A stretch of DNA of 64,000 nt from JAICMB01 sp035295125 (GCA_035295125.1 DATGJP010000020.1:310001-374000), one strand, 5' to 3'; positions 23,207 to 32,218 are shown, numbered from the stretch's first letter. Translations and numbers: made by a program. The notes: generated by a model not told the origin, from the sequence alone.

Positions 23207-24457
23207 ATGAAAACGCTTCTCGTTGTCACCCTGTTCGCATGGCTCGGACAGGCTCAGACGATCGCAATCCAGGCCGGCCGAATCGTCGACGCCGCGAGGG
23301 AACCTGAGGCCGCGCTCAATCAGGTCATCCTGGTTGAGCATGGCAAGATCAGCGCCGTGGGGGCGGGGATTCCGATCCCTGCCAACGCTACGGTCATCGA
23401 TCTTTCGAAGTCCACCGTGCTGCCAGGTCTGTTCGATGCTCACACTCACCTGTGCACAAACATGCAGAAACCGCGGGGCGGGCTGAACGGCACGTACGAA
23501 GCGATCCTCCTGGAGACCGCAACCAAGACGACAGCCTATCGCGCGCTGCAGGGCGCCGCGAACGCGCGCGAGATGCTGGAGGCCGGATTCACCACCGTTC
23601 GCGACGTCGGGAACGCGGGCAATTACGCCGACTCCGCATTGCGGCAAGCCATCGACGAGGGCCTGATACCCGGCCCCACCGTGATCAACGCCGGAAAAAT
23701 CATCGCACCTTACGGGGGCCAGATGCCTGGCGTCCTCACACCGGAATTGCGAAACATCGGTCCGCAGGAATATCTTTTCGCCGATACGCACGACGAGTTG
23801 GTGAAAGCAATCCACGAGAACATCCTGTACGGCGCCAAGGTGATCAAGATTGTCGTGGATGATCTGCCCTACATCTACTCCGCCGCCGACATCAAGTTCA
23901 TCGTGGAAGAGGCCAGGGGCGCTGGACTGAAGGTCGCCGCGCACTGCCTCACCGGGCGTGGAGCGCACAACGCCGCCGAAGCGGGCGTCGCTTCCATCGA
24001 ACACGGTTTGGTGATGAGCGACGACGATCTCGCGCTCGCGAAGAGAAACGGCGTGACACTCGTGAGCACCGACCTGACGAAGGAGTACGCCGAGGCGCTC
24101 GGGATACCCGAGTTCCATGCCATTTTCGTCGAGCGGCTGAAGCGGGCCTACAAGGTGGGCCTGCCGGTCGTATTTGGCACGGACGTCATGCTGCCGCTAC
24201 CCGGCAAGACGCGCGGGCAGGCGGCGATCGCCTACATCGACAGCTTTGTGGAGGCCGGCGTTCCGCCCCCAGCCATCCTGCAAGCCATGACAACCGGCGC
24301 CGCGCGCCTCCTCGGAGTAGAGAAGGAGCGCGGCGCGATTCGCCCAGGAATGGCCGCGGATCTCATTGCCACACCCGATAACCCTCTGGAGAATATTCAG
24401 ACCTTACGCAAGGTGACCTTCGTGATGAAGGATGGCCAGGTGTTTCGGCACAACTGA
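23207..24457 (+). CDS. Secreted amidohydrolase (imidazolonepropionase/prolidase-like)
   Basis: A 416-residue metal-dependent amidohydrolase with a signal peptide. Metal ligands H79 and H81 are in LFDAHTHL, the carboxylated lysine in GAKVIKIVV, histidines in VAAHCLTGRG and SIEHG, and the final aspartate in VFGTDV. This is the binuclear pattern of the prolidase/imidazolonepropionase-like secreted enzymes. The ATG comes one base after the recG stop, so it may be read through from recG. It likely hydrolyses a dipeptide or cyclic amide outside the cytoplasm. Confidence 0.88.
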   Translation: MKTLLVVTLFAWLGQAQTIAIQAGRIVDAAREPEAALNQVILVEHGKISAVGAGIPIPANATVIDLSKSTVLPGLFDAHTHLCTNMQKPRGGLNGTYEAILLETATKTTAYRALQGAANAREMLEAGFTTVRDVGNAGNYADSALRQAIDEGLIPGPTVINAGKIIAPYGGQMPGVLTPELRNIGPQEYLFADTHDELVKAIHENILYGAKVIKIVVDDLPYIYSAADIKFIVEEARGAGLKVAAHCLTGRGAHNAAEAGVASIEHGLVMSDDDLALAKRNGVTLVSTDLTKEYAEALGIPEFHAIFVERLKRAYKVGLPVVFGTDVMLPLPGKTRGQAAIAYIDSFVEAGVPPPAILQAMTTGAARLLGVEKERGAIRPGMAADLIATPDNPLENIQTLRKVTFVMKDGQVFRHN

Positions 24458-24463
24458 TCGGCT

Positions 24464-25018
24464 TCAGGCCTGGATCAGCTCGACGTCGATGTTGATATCG
24501 ATTTCGTCACCTACCAACATGCCCCCGGTTTCAAGCACCTGGTTCCAGGTCAGGCCGAAATCCTTGCGACTAATTTTCGTAGTCGCCTCGGCTCCTACGC
24601 GGACGTTTCCCCATGGATCCTTGCCCGCCGGGGTCGGCCCCTCGACACTCAAGACGACCGGACGTGTCACGCCTCGGATCGTCAGGTTGCCAGTGACTTT
24701 GTGAGCACCCGAGCGGGTCTCTTCGACCTTCGTCGATTCAAAACGGATCACCGGATGCTTCTCGGCATGCAGAAAATCTTCGCTCTTCAAATGCGCATCG
24801 CGCTGCGGCTCGCGCGTGTTGATCGAGTGTACGTCAATTTCCGCCGTAACCGAGGATGCGGCTGGATTATTGGGGTCGATCCGCACTGTTCCGGTCACCT
24901 TCCCGAATTCGCCCCGGACATTAGAAATCATCATGTGCCGCACCTTGAAGTGCGCGCTGGTATGAGCTGAGTCGATGTTATAACTCAAAACCGGCAAAGC
25001 TGCTTGTGTTGTGCTCAT
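24464..25018 (-). CDS. YceI-family protein
   Basis: A 184-residue YceI lipocalin-like beta barrel without a signal peptide. Signatures are NIDSAHTSAHFKVRHMMISNVRGEFG, an AEIDVHSINTREPQRDAHLKSEDFL helix, HPVIRFES, a GNLTIRGVTRPVVL strand and DFGLTWNQ. YceI barrels bind long isoprenoid-like ligands and are stress-linked. It follows the pirin gene by 16 bases and is probably the second gene of the sigma-54-driven operon. The lack of an export signal is common in this family in soil bacteria. Confidence 0.93.
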   Translation of the reverse strand: MSTTQAALPVLSYNIDSAHTSAHFKVRHMMISNVRGEFGKVTGTVRIDPNNPAASSVTAEIDVHSINTREPQRDAHLKSEDFLHAEKHPVIRFESTKVEETRSGAHKVTGNLTIRGVTRPVVLSVEGPTPAGKDPWGNVRVGAEATTKISRKDFGLTWNQVLETGGMLVGDEIDINIDVELIQA

Positions 25019-25034
25019 CGCTATAATCTCCTTT

Positions 25035-25730
25035 TCACTTCAAATCGAACAACAGCCAGTGAGAATCTCCTGGCGATTGAAACCGGATCTCGTCTTCGCC
25101 TGCGATCGCCGCGCCGTCGCCGGCCCGCAGCGTTCGCCCATTCACCGTCACTTCACCGCTGATCACCTGCACCCATCCCGCGCGTTCCGACCCCAGCGCA
25201 TGGCGGATTTCGCCGCCCGGGGCAAGCTTGGCGACGTAAACGTCGGCGTCCTGGTGGATTGGCAGCGACCCGTCGCGCCCTGGTTTCGATGCGATCAAAT
25301 TCAGCTTCCCCGGCTCGATATCCCGGAACGACTTCTCCGTATAACGCGGCTTCACGCGCGTCTCGTCCGGAGTGATCCAAATCTGCAGAAAATGCACCGG
25401 TTCTACGGGCGACGGGTTGTATTCGCTGTGCATGATGCCGGTTCCGGCGCTGATCCGCTGCACCTCGCCCGCTTTCATCTGCGCGCGGTTGCCCATGCTG
25501 TCTTTGTGCTCCAGAATTCCCGAGATCACGTACGTGATGATCTCCATGTCGCGGTGCGGGTGCATGCCAAAGCCCTGCTCACCGCTGACACGATCCTCGT
25601 TGATGACGCGCAGCGTTCGAAACTGCACGTTGCTGGGATCGTAATAATCCGCAAACGAAAAGGTATGGTGCGTGTCCAGCCAGCCGTAGTTCGCATGCCC
25701 TCTCTCGTCGGCTTTCCGGATCGTAATCAT
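25035..25730 (-). CDS. Pirin-family cupin protein
   Basis: A 231-residue pirin of the YhaK/YhhW type. Start ATG 25730 lies after GGAGGAATTGAAGAG. The N-terminal cupin is complete: KADERGHANYGWLDTHHTFSF, metal-site histidines in GFGMHPHRDMEIITYV, and the GILEHKDSMGN and GTGIMHSEYN repeats. The second cupin (AKLAPGGEIRHAL) is more divergent. Such proteins bind iron and may oxidise flavonoids or act as redox sensors. It is the first gene of a pirin-yceI operon preceded by a -24/-12 promoter. Confidence 0.93.
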   Translation of the reverse strand: MITIRKADERGHANYGWLDTHHTFSFADYYDPSNVQFRTLRVINEDRVSGEQGFGMHPHRDMEIITYVISGILEHKDSMGNRAQMKAGEVQRISAGTGIMHSEYNPSPVEPVHFLQIWITPDETRVKPRYTEKSFRDIEPGKLNLIASKPGRDGSLPIHQDADVYVAKLAPGGEIRHALGSERAGWVQVISGEVTVNGRTLRAGDGAAIAGEDEIRFQSPGDSHWLLFDLK

Positions 25731-25757
25731 CTCTTCAATTCCTCCGCGGCTCCTATT

Positions 25758-25773
25758 TGCAGATCCTATGCCA
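25758..25773 (-). promoter_or_regulatory. Sigma-54 (-24/-12) promoter of pirin-yceI
   Basis: On the minus strand the motif TGGCATAGGATCTGCA has GG and GC separated by exactly ten bases, as in the sigma-54 consensus TGGCAC-N5-TTGCA. Initiation is expected near 25747, giving a short leader that includes the ribosome site of the pirin gene at 25730. Confidence 0.68.
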
Positions 25774-25815
25774 ATCGCTAAGTCATAGGAATGATTGATC
25801 GAGCACGATGGGACG

Positions 25816-25835
25816 AGCAACGAGAATGCGTTGCT
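25816..25835. promoter_or_regulatory. Enhancer-like inverted repeat, proximal copy
   Basis: A perfect dyad AGCAACG-N6-CGTTGCT lying about 78 bases upstream of the predicted pirin start of transcription. An identical dyad occurs 38 bases further. It is a probable binding site for the FIS-type helix-turn-helix of the adjacent sigma-54 activator. Confidence 0.6.
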
Positions 25836-25853
25836 TATCGCATATTCGTTGAA

Positions 25854-25873
25854 AGCAACGCAGATTCGTTGCT
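25854..25873. promoter_or_regulatory. Enhancer-like inverted repeat, distal copy
   Basis: A second AGCAACG-N6-CGTTGCT dyad with both arms identical to the first copy. It ends 11 bases before the chosen ATG of the activator gene, so binding here could also repress that gene. The centres of the two sites are 38 bp apart, a little over three and a half helical turns. Confidence 0.6.
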
Positions 25874-25884
25874 ACCATGGACAC

Positions 25885-27324
25885 ATGGCCACCAAGCCGG
25901 CACTGGGTTCGGAAACGCACCGGGCGGGCATCACGGATTTGGCTGCCGCCTACGGCCGCCGCGAAGAGTTCCACCGCACCATCCTGGACAGCCTTGCGGA
26001 AGGGGTGATCATCACCGACAGCAAAAGCCGGATTCTATATGCCAATGCACGCATGCAGGAAATCAGCGGCTACACTCAGGAAGAATTGCTTGGCCGCATC
26101 AGCTACGAACTGCTGACCCCTCGCAAGAACTGGGACAAGATGCGCCAGCGCCTGCGGGAACGACTCTCCGGCTCCGAAGATGACTACGAACACGAACTGA
26201 TTCGCAAAGATGGAACAACGATCTGGATCCGCGTGCAAGCAACGCCCTACCGCAACGCTTCCGGAGAGGTCTCGGGAACCGTCGGGGCGATGAGTTGCAT
26301 CAGCCGGCAGAAAAGCCTGGAACACGAGAACGAATACCTGCGGAGCGAACTGCGCGCCGAAACCGGCTCGGACGGGCTCATTGGCCCCAGCGATGCGCTG
26401 GCTCGCGTTCGAAACCAGGTTTCGATGGTGGCGACCACCGACGCGAACGTACTGATCTACGGAGAATCGGGGACTGGCAAGGAACTCGTCGCCAGCGCGC
26501 TCCACGAACTCAGCAACCGCCGCGATAAGCCGCTGGTCCGCGTGAATTGCGCTGCCATCCCGAAGGATTTATTCGAAAGCGAGTTCTTTGGGCATGTCCG
26601 CGGAGCATTCACGGGCGCCATCAAAGACCGCATAGGACGTTTCGAAGTGGCCGACGGCGGCACGCTTTTTCTCGATGAGGTCGGCGAGATCCCGCTCGAA
26701 CTCCAGGGCAAGCTGTTGCGCGTTATCCAGGAGCGCCAGTTCGAACGCGTCGGGGACGATCGTACCCGAAGTGTCGACGTCCGGCTGATCTCGGCGACGA
26801 ATCGTCCTCTCGCGGAGGAAGCGTCGAACGGCCGGTTCCGTCTCGATCTGTATTATCGGCTCAGCGTTTTCCCGATCGAGATACCGCCGCTACGCGAACG
26901 CCGTGAGGACATACTCCCGCTTGCCGAGTACTTCCTCCGGTTGAACGCGCAACAATTCGGAATGAAAACGCCGACATTAACGAAGGCCCAGCGGGAGGAA
27001 CTGCAGCGTTATGACTGGCCCGGCAATGTTCGCGAACTCCAGAATGTCATAGAGCGCGCCACCATCCTCGCCGCGCATGGTGGTTTCGCTCTGAATATCG
27101 ATGCCAGACCCCGCCAGGCCGCAGTCCGCCGCCCTGCTGGTCCCTTGAACGATCTCAAAAACCATGAACGGGAGATCATAGCTGCGGCCTTGAAGGAAAC
27201 GCGCGGCAAGATTTATGGCCCGGACGGTGCCGCGGCACTGTTGGGAGTCAAACCCACGACACTCTCCTCAAAAGTGACGCGTTTGGGGCTGCGCAACGCC
27301 GCCTTCAGGCTCAATGTCAGTTAG
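25885..27324 (+). CDS. Sigma-54 enhancer-binding regulator with PAS domain
   Basis: A 479-residue activator from ATG 25885; an upstream extension would cross the inverted repeats and is rejected. An N-terminal PAS domain (about 25-150) starts RTILDSLAEGVIITDSKSRI. The AAA+ domain has Walker A GESGTGKE at 193-200, the sigma-54 contact loop GAFTGA at 240-245, FLDEVGEIP, and an arginine-finger region. A Fis-type C-terminal helix-turn-helix (AALLGVKPTTLSSKVTRLGL) binds DNA. It is divergent from pirin-yceI and likely activates it. The PAS signal is unknown; no histidine kinase adjoins. Confidence 0.93.
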   Translation: MATKPALGSETHRAGITDLAAAYGRREEFHRTILDSLAEGVIITDSKSRILYANARMQEISGYTQEELLGRISYELLTPRKNWDKMRQRLRERLSGSEDDYEHELIRKDGTTIWIRVQATPYRNASGEVSGTVGAMSCISRQKSLEHENEYLRSELRAETGSDGLIGPSDALARVRNQVSMVATTDANVLIYGESGTGKELVASALHELSNRRDKPLVRVNCAAIPKDLFESEFFGHVRGAFTGAIKDRIGRFEVADGGTLFLDEVGEIPLELQGKLLRVIQERQFERVGDDRTRSVDVRLISATNRPLAEEASNGRFRLDLYYRLSVFPIEIPPLRERREDILPLAEYFLRLNAQQFGMKTPTLTKAQREELQRYDWPGNVRELQNVIERATILAAHGGFALNIDARPRQAAVRRPAGPLNDLKNHEREIIAAALKETRGKIYGPDGAAALLGVKPTTLSSKVTRLGLRNAAFRLNVS

Positions 27325-27338
27325 TAGTTCGGCTGCTT

Positions 27339-27392
27339 GTGATGCCGGAAGGGCGGGTTAACAACCCGCCGCAGGCTAACAGCCTGCATCAC
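27339..27392. repeat. Three-stem cloverleaf-like inverted repeat
   Basis: Outer stem GTGATGC (27339-27345) with GCATCAC (27386-27392). Inside are two perfect hairpins: GGCGGGTT/AACCCGCC (27352-27359 with 27363-27370) and GCAGGCT/AGCCTGC (27371-27377 with 27381-27387, sharing two bases with the outer stem). Both loops are AAC. The unit fills the gap between two converging genes and could act on mRNA ends of both. Confidence 0.5.
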
Positions 27393-27448
27393 GGGCTTAA
27401 AGACGTCTGACACGGGCTGCTGGGACAGGCGAGGCAGGCGGCGCGCAA

Positions 27449-28582
27449 TCACCGGCAAAATTCCGCGGCCACGGCGTGCAGAATCTCGTGGCATTGCCGG
27501 ACCTGTTCCAGGTCCACCCACTCCACCACGGCGTGCGCACCCGCGCCACCGGGTCCAAACACAACGGTCGGAATACCCGCCGCACTCGTCAGCGCCGCAT
27601 CCATCCAAGGTGTCGAACCGACGATGGGAACTTCACGTCCAAGCTTCCGCTCTGCCTCCCGATGCAGCAAACTCACGATGGCGTCGTCCTCCGCAACCTC
27701 AAACGGATCGCGTACGAACGTCGTCTTCATGCTCGCTTTAAACTTCGAATCCGCGGCCCCCAGCGCAGCCAGAACATCTGCAAACTCACGCTCCACCTGC
27801 GTGATGTTTTCCCCCGGAACCGTCCGCCGTTCGACGCTGAGCCGGCAAACTTCGGGATAACTCGACAGCTCCTGTCCCCCGCCAACGAGGGAAGCGTGCA
27901 GCGAGGCGCACCCCAGCAGGCGATGCGGTTGGCGCGATTGCAGCCCGCGATTCAGTTCCTCGAGCCCCACGAGGACGCGCCCCATGTGCGCGATTGCGTC
28001 GACGCCGAGGTCCGGCCGCGATCCGTGCGAAGCCACGCCCTGCGTCTCGATATCCACCCAAACGAATCCCTTATGCGCGACGCAGACGTCGAGCGCGGTC
28101 GGTTCGGTGACTATCGCCGCATCGGCCGTCCAACGCTTCAAGACAGACTCGGTTCCGATGCTGGCATATTCCTCGTCGCACACTGCCGTCACGAGAAGGT
28201 CGCCGCGCCAGCCCTGCCCCACGGCGGTGGACGCGGTCATCAGGATGGCCGTCAGCCCGCCCTTCATGTCGTAAGAACCCCGCCCGTACAGCCGATTGCC
28301 CTCGATCACCGGCTGGTGGGGATTCGTCATGCCCGCCACACCGACGGTGTCCACATGCGCGTTCAGCATGAGCGATTTCCCGCCGCCGGTGCCCCGAACG
28401 CGCCCGACGACGCTGATTCGTCCCGGACGCGGTTCGTCCGTTTCCACCTCGACGCCCGCCCTCGCAAGCCACTCCGCGATGAAACCGGCTATCTGCCGCT
28501 CGCCTGCGCCTCCGGGCACAAGGTCCGGGTTTACCGAATCGATCGCAACCAGGTCCCGCAACAGCGTCGTCAGCGCGTCCAT
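27449..28582 (-). CDS. M20-family metallopeptidase (ArgE/DapE-like)
   Basis: A 377-residue M20 peptidase. The metal ligand site NAHVDTV, the bridging-aspartate motif GRGSYDMKGG, and the catalytic glutamates of AVCDEEYAS are present. A lid/dimerisation domain with ASHGSRPDLGVDAIAHMG follows, then the C-terminal VVFGPGGAGAHAVVEWV histidine. This matches acetylornithine deacetylase/succinyl-diaminopimelate desuccinylase types. The substrate cannot be assigned. It has no signal peptide and precedes no biosynthetic operon. Confidence 0.88.
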   Translation of the reverse strand: MDALTTLLRDLVAIDSVNPDLVPGGAGERQIAGFIAEWLARAGVEVETDEPRPGRISVVGRVRGTGGGKSLMLNAHVDTVGVAGMTNPHQPVIEGNRLYGRGSYDMKGGLTAILMTASTAVGQGWRGDLLVTAVCDEEYASIGTESVLKRWTADAAIVTEPTALDVCVAHKGFVWVDIETQGVASHGSRPDLGVDAIAHMGRVLVGLEELNRGLQSRQPHRLLGCASLHASLVGGGQELSSYPEVCRLSVERRTVPGENITQVEREFADVLAALGAADSKFKASMKTTFVRDPFEVAEDDAIVSLLHREAERKLGREVPIVGSTPWMDAALTSAAGIPTVVFGPGGAGAHAVVEWVDLEQVRQCHEILHAVAAEFCR

Positions 28583-28591
28583 GTCCGCGTG

Positions 28592-30133
28592 TTAATTCCC
28601 ACCAGAGGACGAACCACCCGTGACCGACGCATTGATAAACCGGTCGAAGAAATCCAATGCCGGCTTGTTGACTTCGTGCTGCACCACGATCTGATCGCCG
28701 AAATTCATCAATTGATCGCTAGCCTCCTGATAGCCCGGCCATTTCGGCAGGCCCTTGCCATTCGGGTTCCCCGTGGCCGCGAAATTCGCCCAATAGCTCG
28801 ACATCACGTCCGACAATTTGCGATCCGCATCTTCCCACGGCCGGTCGGATCGAAGATTGCCGAACACATACTGAATCTCGGCGGCGTGATAAGCGTGGTA
28901 TTTTGCGCCCACCGGCCCTGGGGGAACGCGCGTGAAGTAGTACAGGAACGCCGGCGCTTTTCCGTTGCGGCTCTGCATCCGGACCCAGGTTCGCATCTGC
29001 CACCCCATGCCCGAGTCGCGGCTGCTGGTGTAATGCGCCTCCGCGGCCTGTTCGTCGGTCGTGAACGGATACAGCTTCAAGAACTCGTCGGCGAACTTGC
29101 CATAACGATTGTGCACCTGGTCGAGAAGCGTTTTCGCGGTCGCATTGGCCGGCCATGGCGCCAATGTCCGGGCTTCATCCGCGTTGTATCCGGCGATCAC
29201 CGGCACATCGCTTTGCCGGTGCTGCGCGAAAATCGCGGTGACATCCTCGGGCAAAAACCAGCCGTCGACACACGGCCGGAATGATCCCTCGGCCTTCAAC
29301 AAGTCGTCGGCGGAAATCGCCCGCATCGCCGCCGATGTCGAGGCACCGGACTTCTCGGCAAACTTGACGCCCGCTTGTTCCTCTTCGGCCAGGTTGATGC
29401 GGCGTCCGAAGTTCGCCCCGCTCTCGCCGATCACGCGGTGGAACAATCCTTTGGCGAGCGGCGAGGCCATGAGAAAATTCACCGCCGATGACCCGGCGGA
29501 TTCGCCGTAGATCGTCACCCGCTTTGGATCTCCCCCGAACGCCGCAATGTTTTTCTGCACCCACTGGAGCGCCGCCACCATGTCGAGAAGGCCGTAATCG
29601 CCCGACGAATGATGCGAGGATTCCTTCGTCAGCTCCGGATGGGCCAGGAATCCGAAAATTCCGAGGCGATAGTTGACGGTCACCACCACCACGCCCTTCT
29701 TCGCAAGTACCTCGCCGTCGTAGGTCGGAGTGGAGCCGCTGCCTCGCGTATAGCCGCCGCCGTGAATCCAGACCATCACCGGCCGGCGATCCTTCGCCAG
29801 CGGCGCCGCGGTCCAGACATTCAGGTAAAGGCAATCCTCGCTGACCGACTTGAGCGGAGAATAATAAGGCGACGTCTGCGCGTACGGAGCCTGCATACAG
29901 ACCGCCGAGAACTCCGTCGCCGGACGAACGCCTTCCCAGGACGCCGGAGATTCCGGAGCCTTCCAACGCAGTGAACCGACGGGAGGCGCAGCGTAAGGAA
30001 TACCTTTATAGACGCGCACCGCGGGGTCCTTACCCGGAGCTCCTGAGACCAGTCCGTTGGCAGTGTGAATAGGATCGTCCAGCGCCAAAGCGCAGCCGAT
30101 AGTCAGAATCAGGGAAACGAGCAAACGGGGCAT
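28592..30133 (-). CDS. Secreted type-B carboxylesterase
   Basis: A 513-residue carboxylesterase/lipase-family enzyme. Start ATG 30133 follows an AAGGAGG site and gives a signal peptide (MPRLLVSLILTIGCALA). The oxyanion hole is MVWIHGGGYTRG, the nucleophile serine is in YGESAGSSAVN, and the family signature SEDCLYLNVWT is intact. Near-C-terminal AKYHAYHAAEIQYVFG holds the catalytic histidine. It lies ten bases upstream of the M20 peptidase gene. Substrate not known. Confidence 0.92.
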   Translation of the reverse strand: MPRLLVSLILTIGCALALDDPIHTANGLVSGAPGKDPAVRVYKGIPYAAPPVGSLRWKAPESPASWEGVRPATEFSAVCMQAPYAQTSPYYSPLKSVSEDCLYLNVWTAAPLAKDRRPVMVWIHGGGYTRGSGSTPTYDGEVLAKKGVVVVTVNYRLGIFGFLAHPELTKESSHHSSGDYGLLDMVAALQWVQKNIAAFGGDPKRVTIYGESAGSSAVNFLMASPLAKGLFHRVIGESGANFGRRINLAEEEQAGVKFAEKSGASTSAAMRAISADDLLKAEGSFRPCVDGWFLPEDVTAIFAQHRQSDVPVIAGYNADEARTLAPWPANATAKTLLDQVHNRYGKFADEFLKLYPFTTDEQAAEAHYTSSRDSGMGWQMRTWVRMQSRNGKAPAFLYYFTRVPPGPVGAKYHAYHAAEIQYVFGNLRSDRPWEDADRKLSDVMSSYWANFAATGNPNGKGLPKWPGYQEASDQLMNFGDQIVVQHEVNKPALDFFDRFINASVTGGSSSGGN

Positions 30134-30207
30134 ACGGATCCTCCTTGGTTTCGGGGTATTACACGACCTTTGCATCCCGCGGATGTCGAGCAGATGGAAG
30201 GGTCAAG

Positions 30208-30292
30208 CGGGCGGTTCCGCCCGACTGATGAATTGTCGAAGCGGGGCGAGTTCCCGGTGCGGTCCAAAGGCAGGCGCTACCTGCACCACCCC
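30208..30292. repeat. Hairpin repeats between esterase and MmcQ genes
   Basis: CGGGCG-GTTC-CGCCCG at 30208-30223 is a perfect hairpin. TCCAAAGGCAGGCG at 30263-30276, with GCAGG/CCTGC arms (30270-30274 and 30280-30284), shares its first 14 bases with the hairpin unit at 43849. The 209-base gap holds no gene. Confidence 0.45.
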
Positions 30293-30342
30293 GAAAACTC
30301 AGTGACATTGGCCTCAAGGCTGTAAAACCAACTTAGACCAGC

Positions 30343-30702
30343 TTACTTCTTCCGTCCAATCATCGCCCAGGCTTCCGAGAGATGCTCGCCCAACTCTTCA
30401 TCGCTCACACGATCCAACTCAATCCCCACCCAACCCTTCACACCGACATACGGAGGCCGGTAGTATTTCCTGGGATCCGAATGAACCAGCGCCTCCTGCA
30501 CTCCCGGAGCCGCTGGGATCCATACCGCGATATGCCCATCGTCGTGATGGTTGTTCGAGATCATGGCATACACCCGCTTCTTCACAAAAAATGTCGGCTC
30601 ACCGTGCGAAAGCTTCTCAGTGGTTCCCGCCAACCCGACACAAATCCGCCGCACCCGAGGGATGTGCTCCTCCCCCGCATCTTTACTTCGTGAGATACCC
30701 AT
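30343..30702 (-). CDS. MmcQ/YjbR-family protein
   Basis: A 119-residue MmcQ/YjbR-type protein: GLAGTTEKLSHGEPTFFVKKRVYAMI, then IAVWIPAAPGVQEALVHSDPRKYYRPPYVGVKGWVGIEL and the end ELGEHLSEAWAMI. This matches the double-wing DNA-binding-like fold common in this family. Its first codons overlap the end of the upstream gene by 20 bases. The exact function of the family is not settled. Confidence 0.88.
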   Translation of the reverse strand: MGISRSKDAGEEHIPRVRRICVGLAGTTEKLSHGEPTFFVKKRVYAMISNNHHDDGHIAVWIPAAPGVQEALVHSDPRKYYRPPYVGVKGWVGIELDRVSDEELGEHLSEAWAMIGRKK

Positions 30703-32218
30703 GAAAACGTCCTAACCAATACGGAAGCAAATAGAATGCGCCATCATCTTCTCCTCGCCCACCGTTTCCTCCATCAATGCGAAACGGATTGCTGTTCCAC
30801 TTCATCACCGGCCGCTCGTCCGGAGGCAATAATGTTGTGGCCTGTGCTTTCCGGAAACGATCTTTGCCGCCATCGAGCCTGATATCGGAGCGGTTCGAAT
30901 TTACAACCGTCCACTCCACCAGGTCCATCGGAATACGTTCCAACATCCAGGTTGCGCTGTCCAGGTCCGCGTGTTCCGCTGGGTTGGACGTCTCGTAGAT
31001 GAACGTCCACAAAGGATTTTTCTCTCGACGTATGTTATCCCACCACTGCCCCAGAGCGCTGCGGTAGAAGCCCAGAAGCTTCGGATCTTCCTCGTAACGG
31101 AACGCCAGGTAAAAGGGCAGCATGGCCAGTTCTTCGTCTGAGTAATTGATTTCCCGCCGATACTCTTGGTAGCGGGTCATTTGCTCCGCGTACTTCAACT
31201 CGAAAGCCACCTTGCGATATTCCTTCTCGTACTTCTCATCGCGTGTGATGTGATAGGCGGTCTTCAAAAAACACAGCAGCTCGAGCGCGTTTAAAGCACT
31301 GTCCGATTTGCCCCGGCCTTCGAAGTACTCACGCGACCACTTCCCCCAGGTCGTAGGCTTGCCGGTAACATCGACGAGATGATAGCCGTGCTCGATAATG
31401 TGGTCCATGATTCGCCGCGCCGTCGCAGCAATGCGCGCTTTGAGTTCCTGATCGGGCAGCAGGTCGTATGCGACGCCGAAAACGAAGAAATGCCCCACAA
31501 TCTCGTCGGAGCTGGTGTCGCCCTTCCATTCATACTTGCCATCCTCGGTCCAATGCCAGACACCATCGGTGGGGCGCCAATCGCCTTTTCGAATATAGGA
31601 GCGCGCTGGAAAACCGGGCCGCCCGGTAACCTGCTCCAGGAACAGTACCGCATCGATCGATTTGCGCGCGTTCGCGAGCGCCTCGGGAGATTTCGTCACA
31701 GCATATCGGAAACACTCCGCCGCCGCGTACATGGCGGTCCACAGGCCATCGTTATCGCTGGGCTCCAACTGATTCGATTTGACGTTGCCAGGCTCTCGAA
31801 GCATCGAACTCGCCACCAGCCCGTAACGGTCGTGACGCGCGCGGACGCGTTCTTCGAAATACGCCGCCTTGTCCTCGAGACTCATCGGGCGCAGTTCGAC
31901 ATGCGAATAGCCCGTTCGGGTGTGCGCCCAAACTCCACCCGCGCCGTCCGGGGCAAGTGCCAGGACATCATCGTCAGGAAGATAACGCTTCCCGGCAAAA
32001 AATTGAATCCGGTCGCGAAGAGGCGCACTGGAAGCCTCGCGGATCAATCCCTGCTGGGTTCCCCTCCAAACCGCATCGCCCGAACGCACCGGCTCGTTCG
32101 TGAAGGCGAGGTTCGTTGAAGGGAGACGTGCCGCATCGTCAAAAAACGTGACGAACTTCTGGGGGTAGACCTGCCCAAACGCCGGGAACAGAAGTGCCAA
32201 CACAAAGGTTGCACGCAT
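30683..32218 (-). CDS. Secreted alpha-helical protein, glycosidase-like fold
   Basis: A 511-residue secreted protein (signal peptide to about FGQV). Residues about 30-120 resemble two propeller repeats (DDVLALAPDGAGGVWAHTRTGYSHVE). The rest is a long all-helical region (DNDGLWTAMYAAAECFRYAV, DEIVGHFFVFGVAYDLLPDQ, SALNALELLCFLKTAYHITRD) with the spacing of an alpha/alpha barrel, as in six-hairpin glycosidases and lyases. No catalytic residue set is obvious. It may be a polysaccharide-active enzyme or binding protein. Confidence 0.7.
   Translation of the reverse strand: MRATFVLALLFPAFGQVYPQKFVTFFDDAARLPSTNLAFTNEPVRSGDAVWRGTQQGLIREASSAPLRDRIQFFAGKRYLPDDDVLALAPDGAGGVWAHTRTGYSHVELRPMSLEDKAAYFEERVRARHDRYGLVASSMLREPGNVKSNQLEPSDNDGLWTAMYAAAECFRYAVTKSPEALANARKSIDAVLFLEQVTGRPGFPARSYIRKGDWRPTDGVWHWTEDGKYEWKGDTSSDEIVGHFFVFGVAYDLLPDQELKARIAATARRIMDHIIEHGYHLVDVTGKPTTWGKWSREYFEGRGKSDSALNALELLCFLKTAYHITRDEKYEKEYRKVAFELKYAEQMTRYQEYRREINYSDEELAMLPFYLAFRYEEDPKLLGFYRSALGQWWDNIRREKNPLWTFIYETSNPAEHADLDSATWMLERIPMDLVEWTVVNSNRSDIRLDGGKDRFRKAQATTLLPPDERPVMKWNSNPFRIDGGNGGRGEDDGAFYLLPYWLGRFHGYLTK

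Noticed and set aside
23108..24118. 336-codon minus-strand frame
   Set aside because: Antisense to the amidohydrolase, which has all metal ligands intact.
27476..29284. 602-codon open frame on the plus strand
   Set aside because: Antisense shadow of the M20 peptidase and esterase genes, caused by high GC; Arg/His-rich with no domain.
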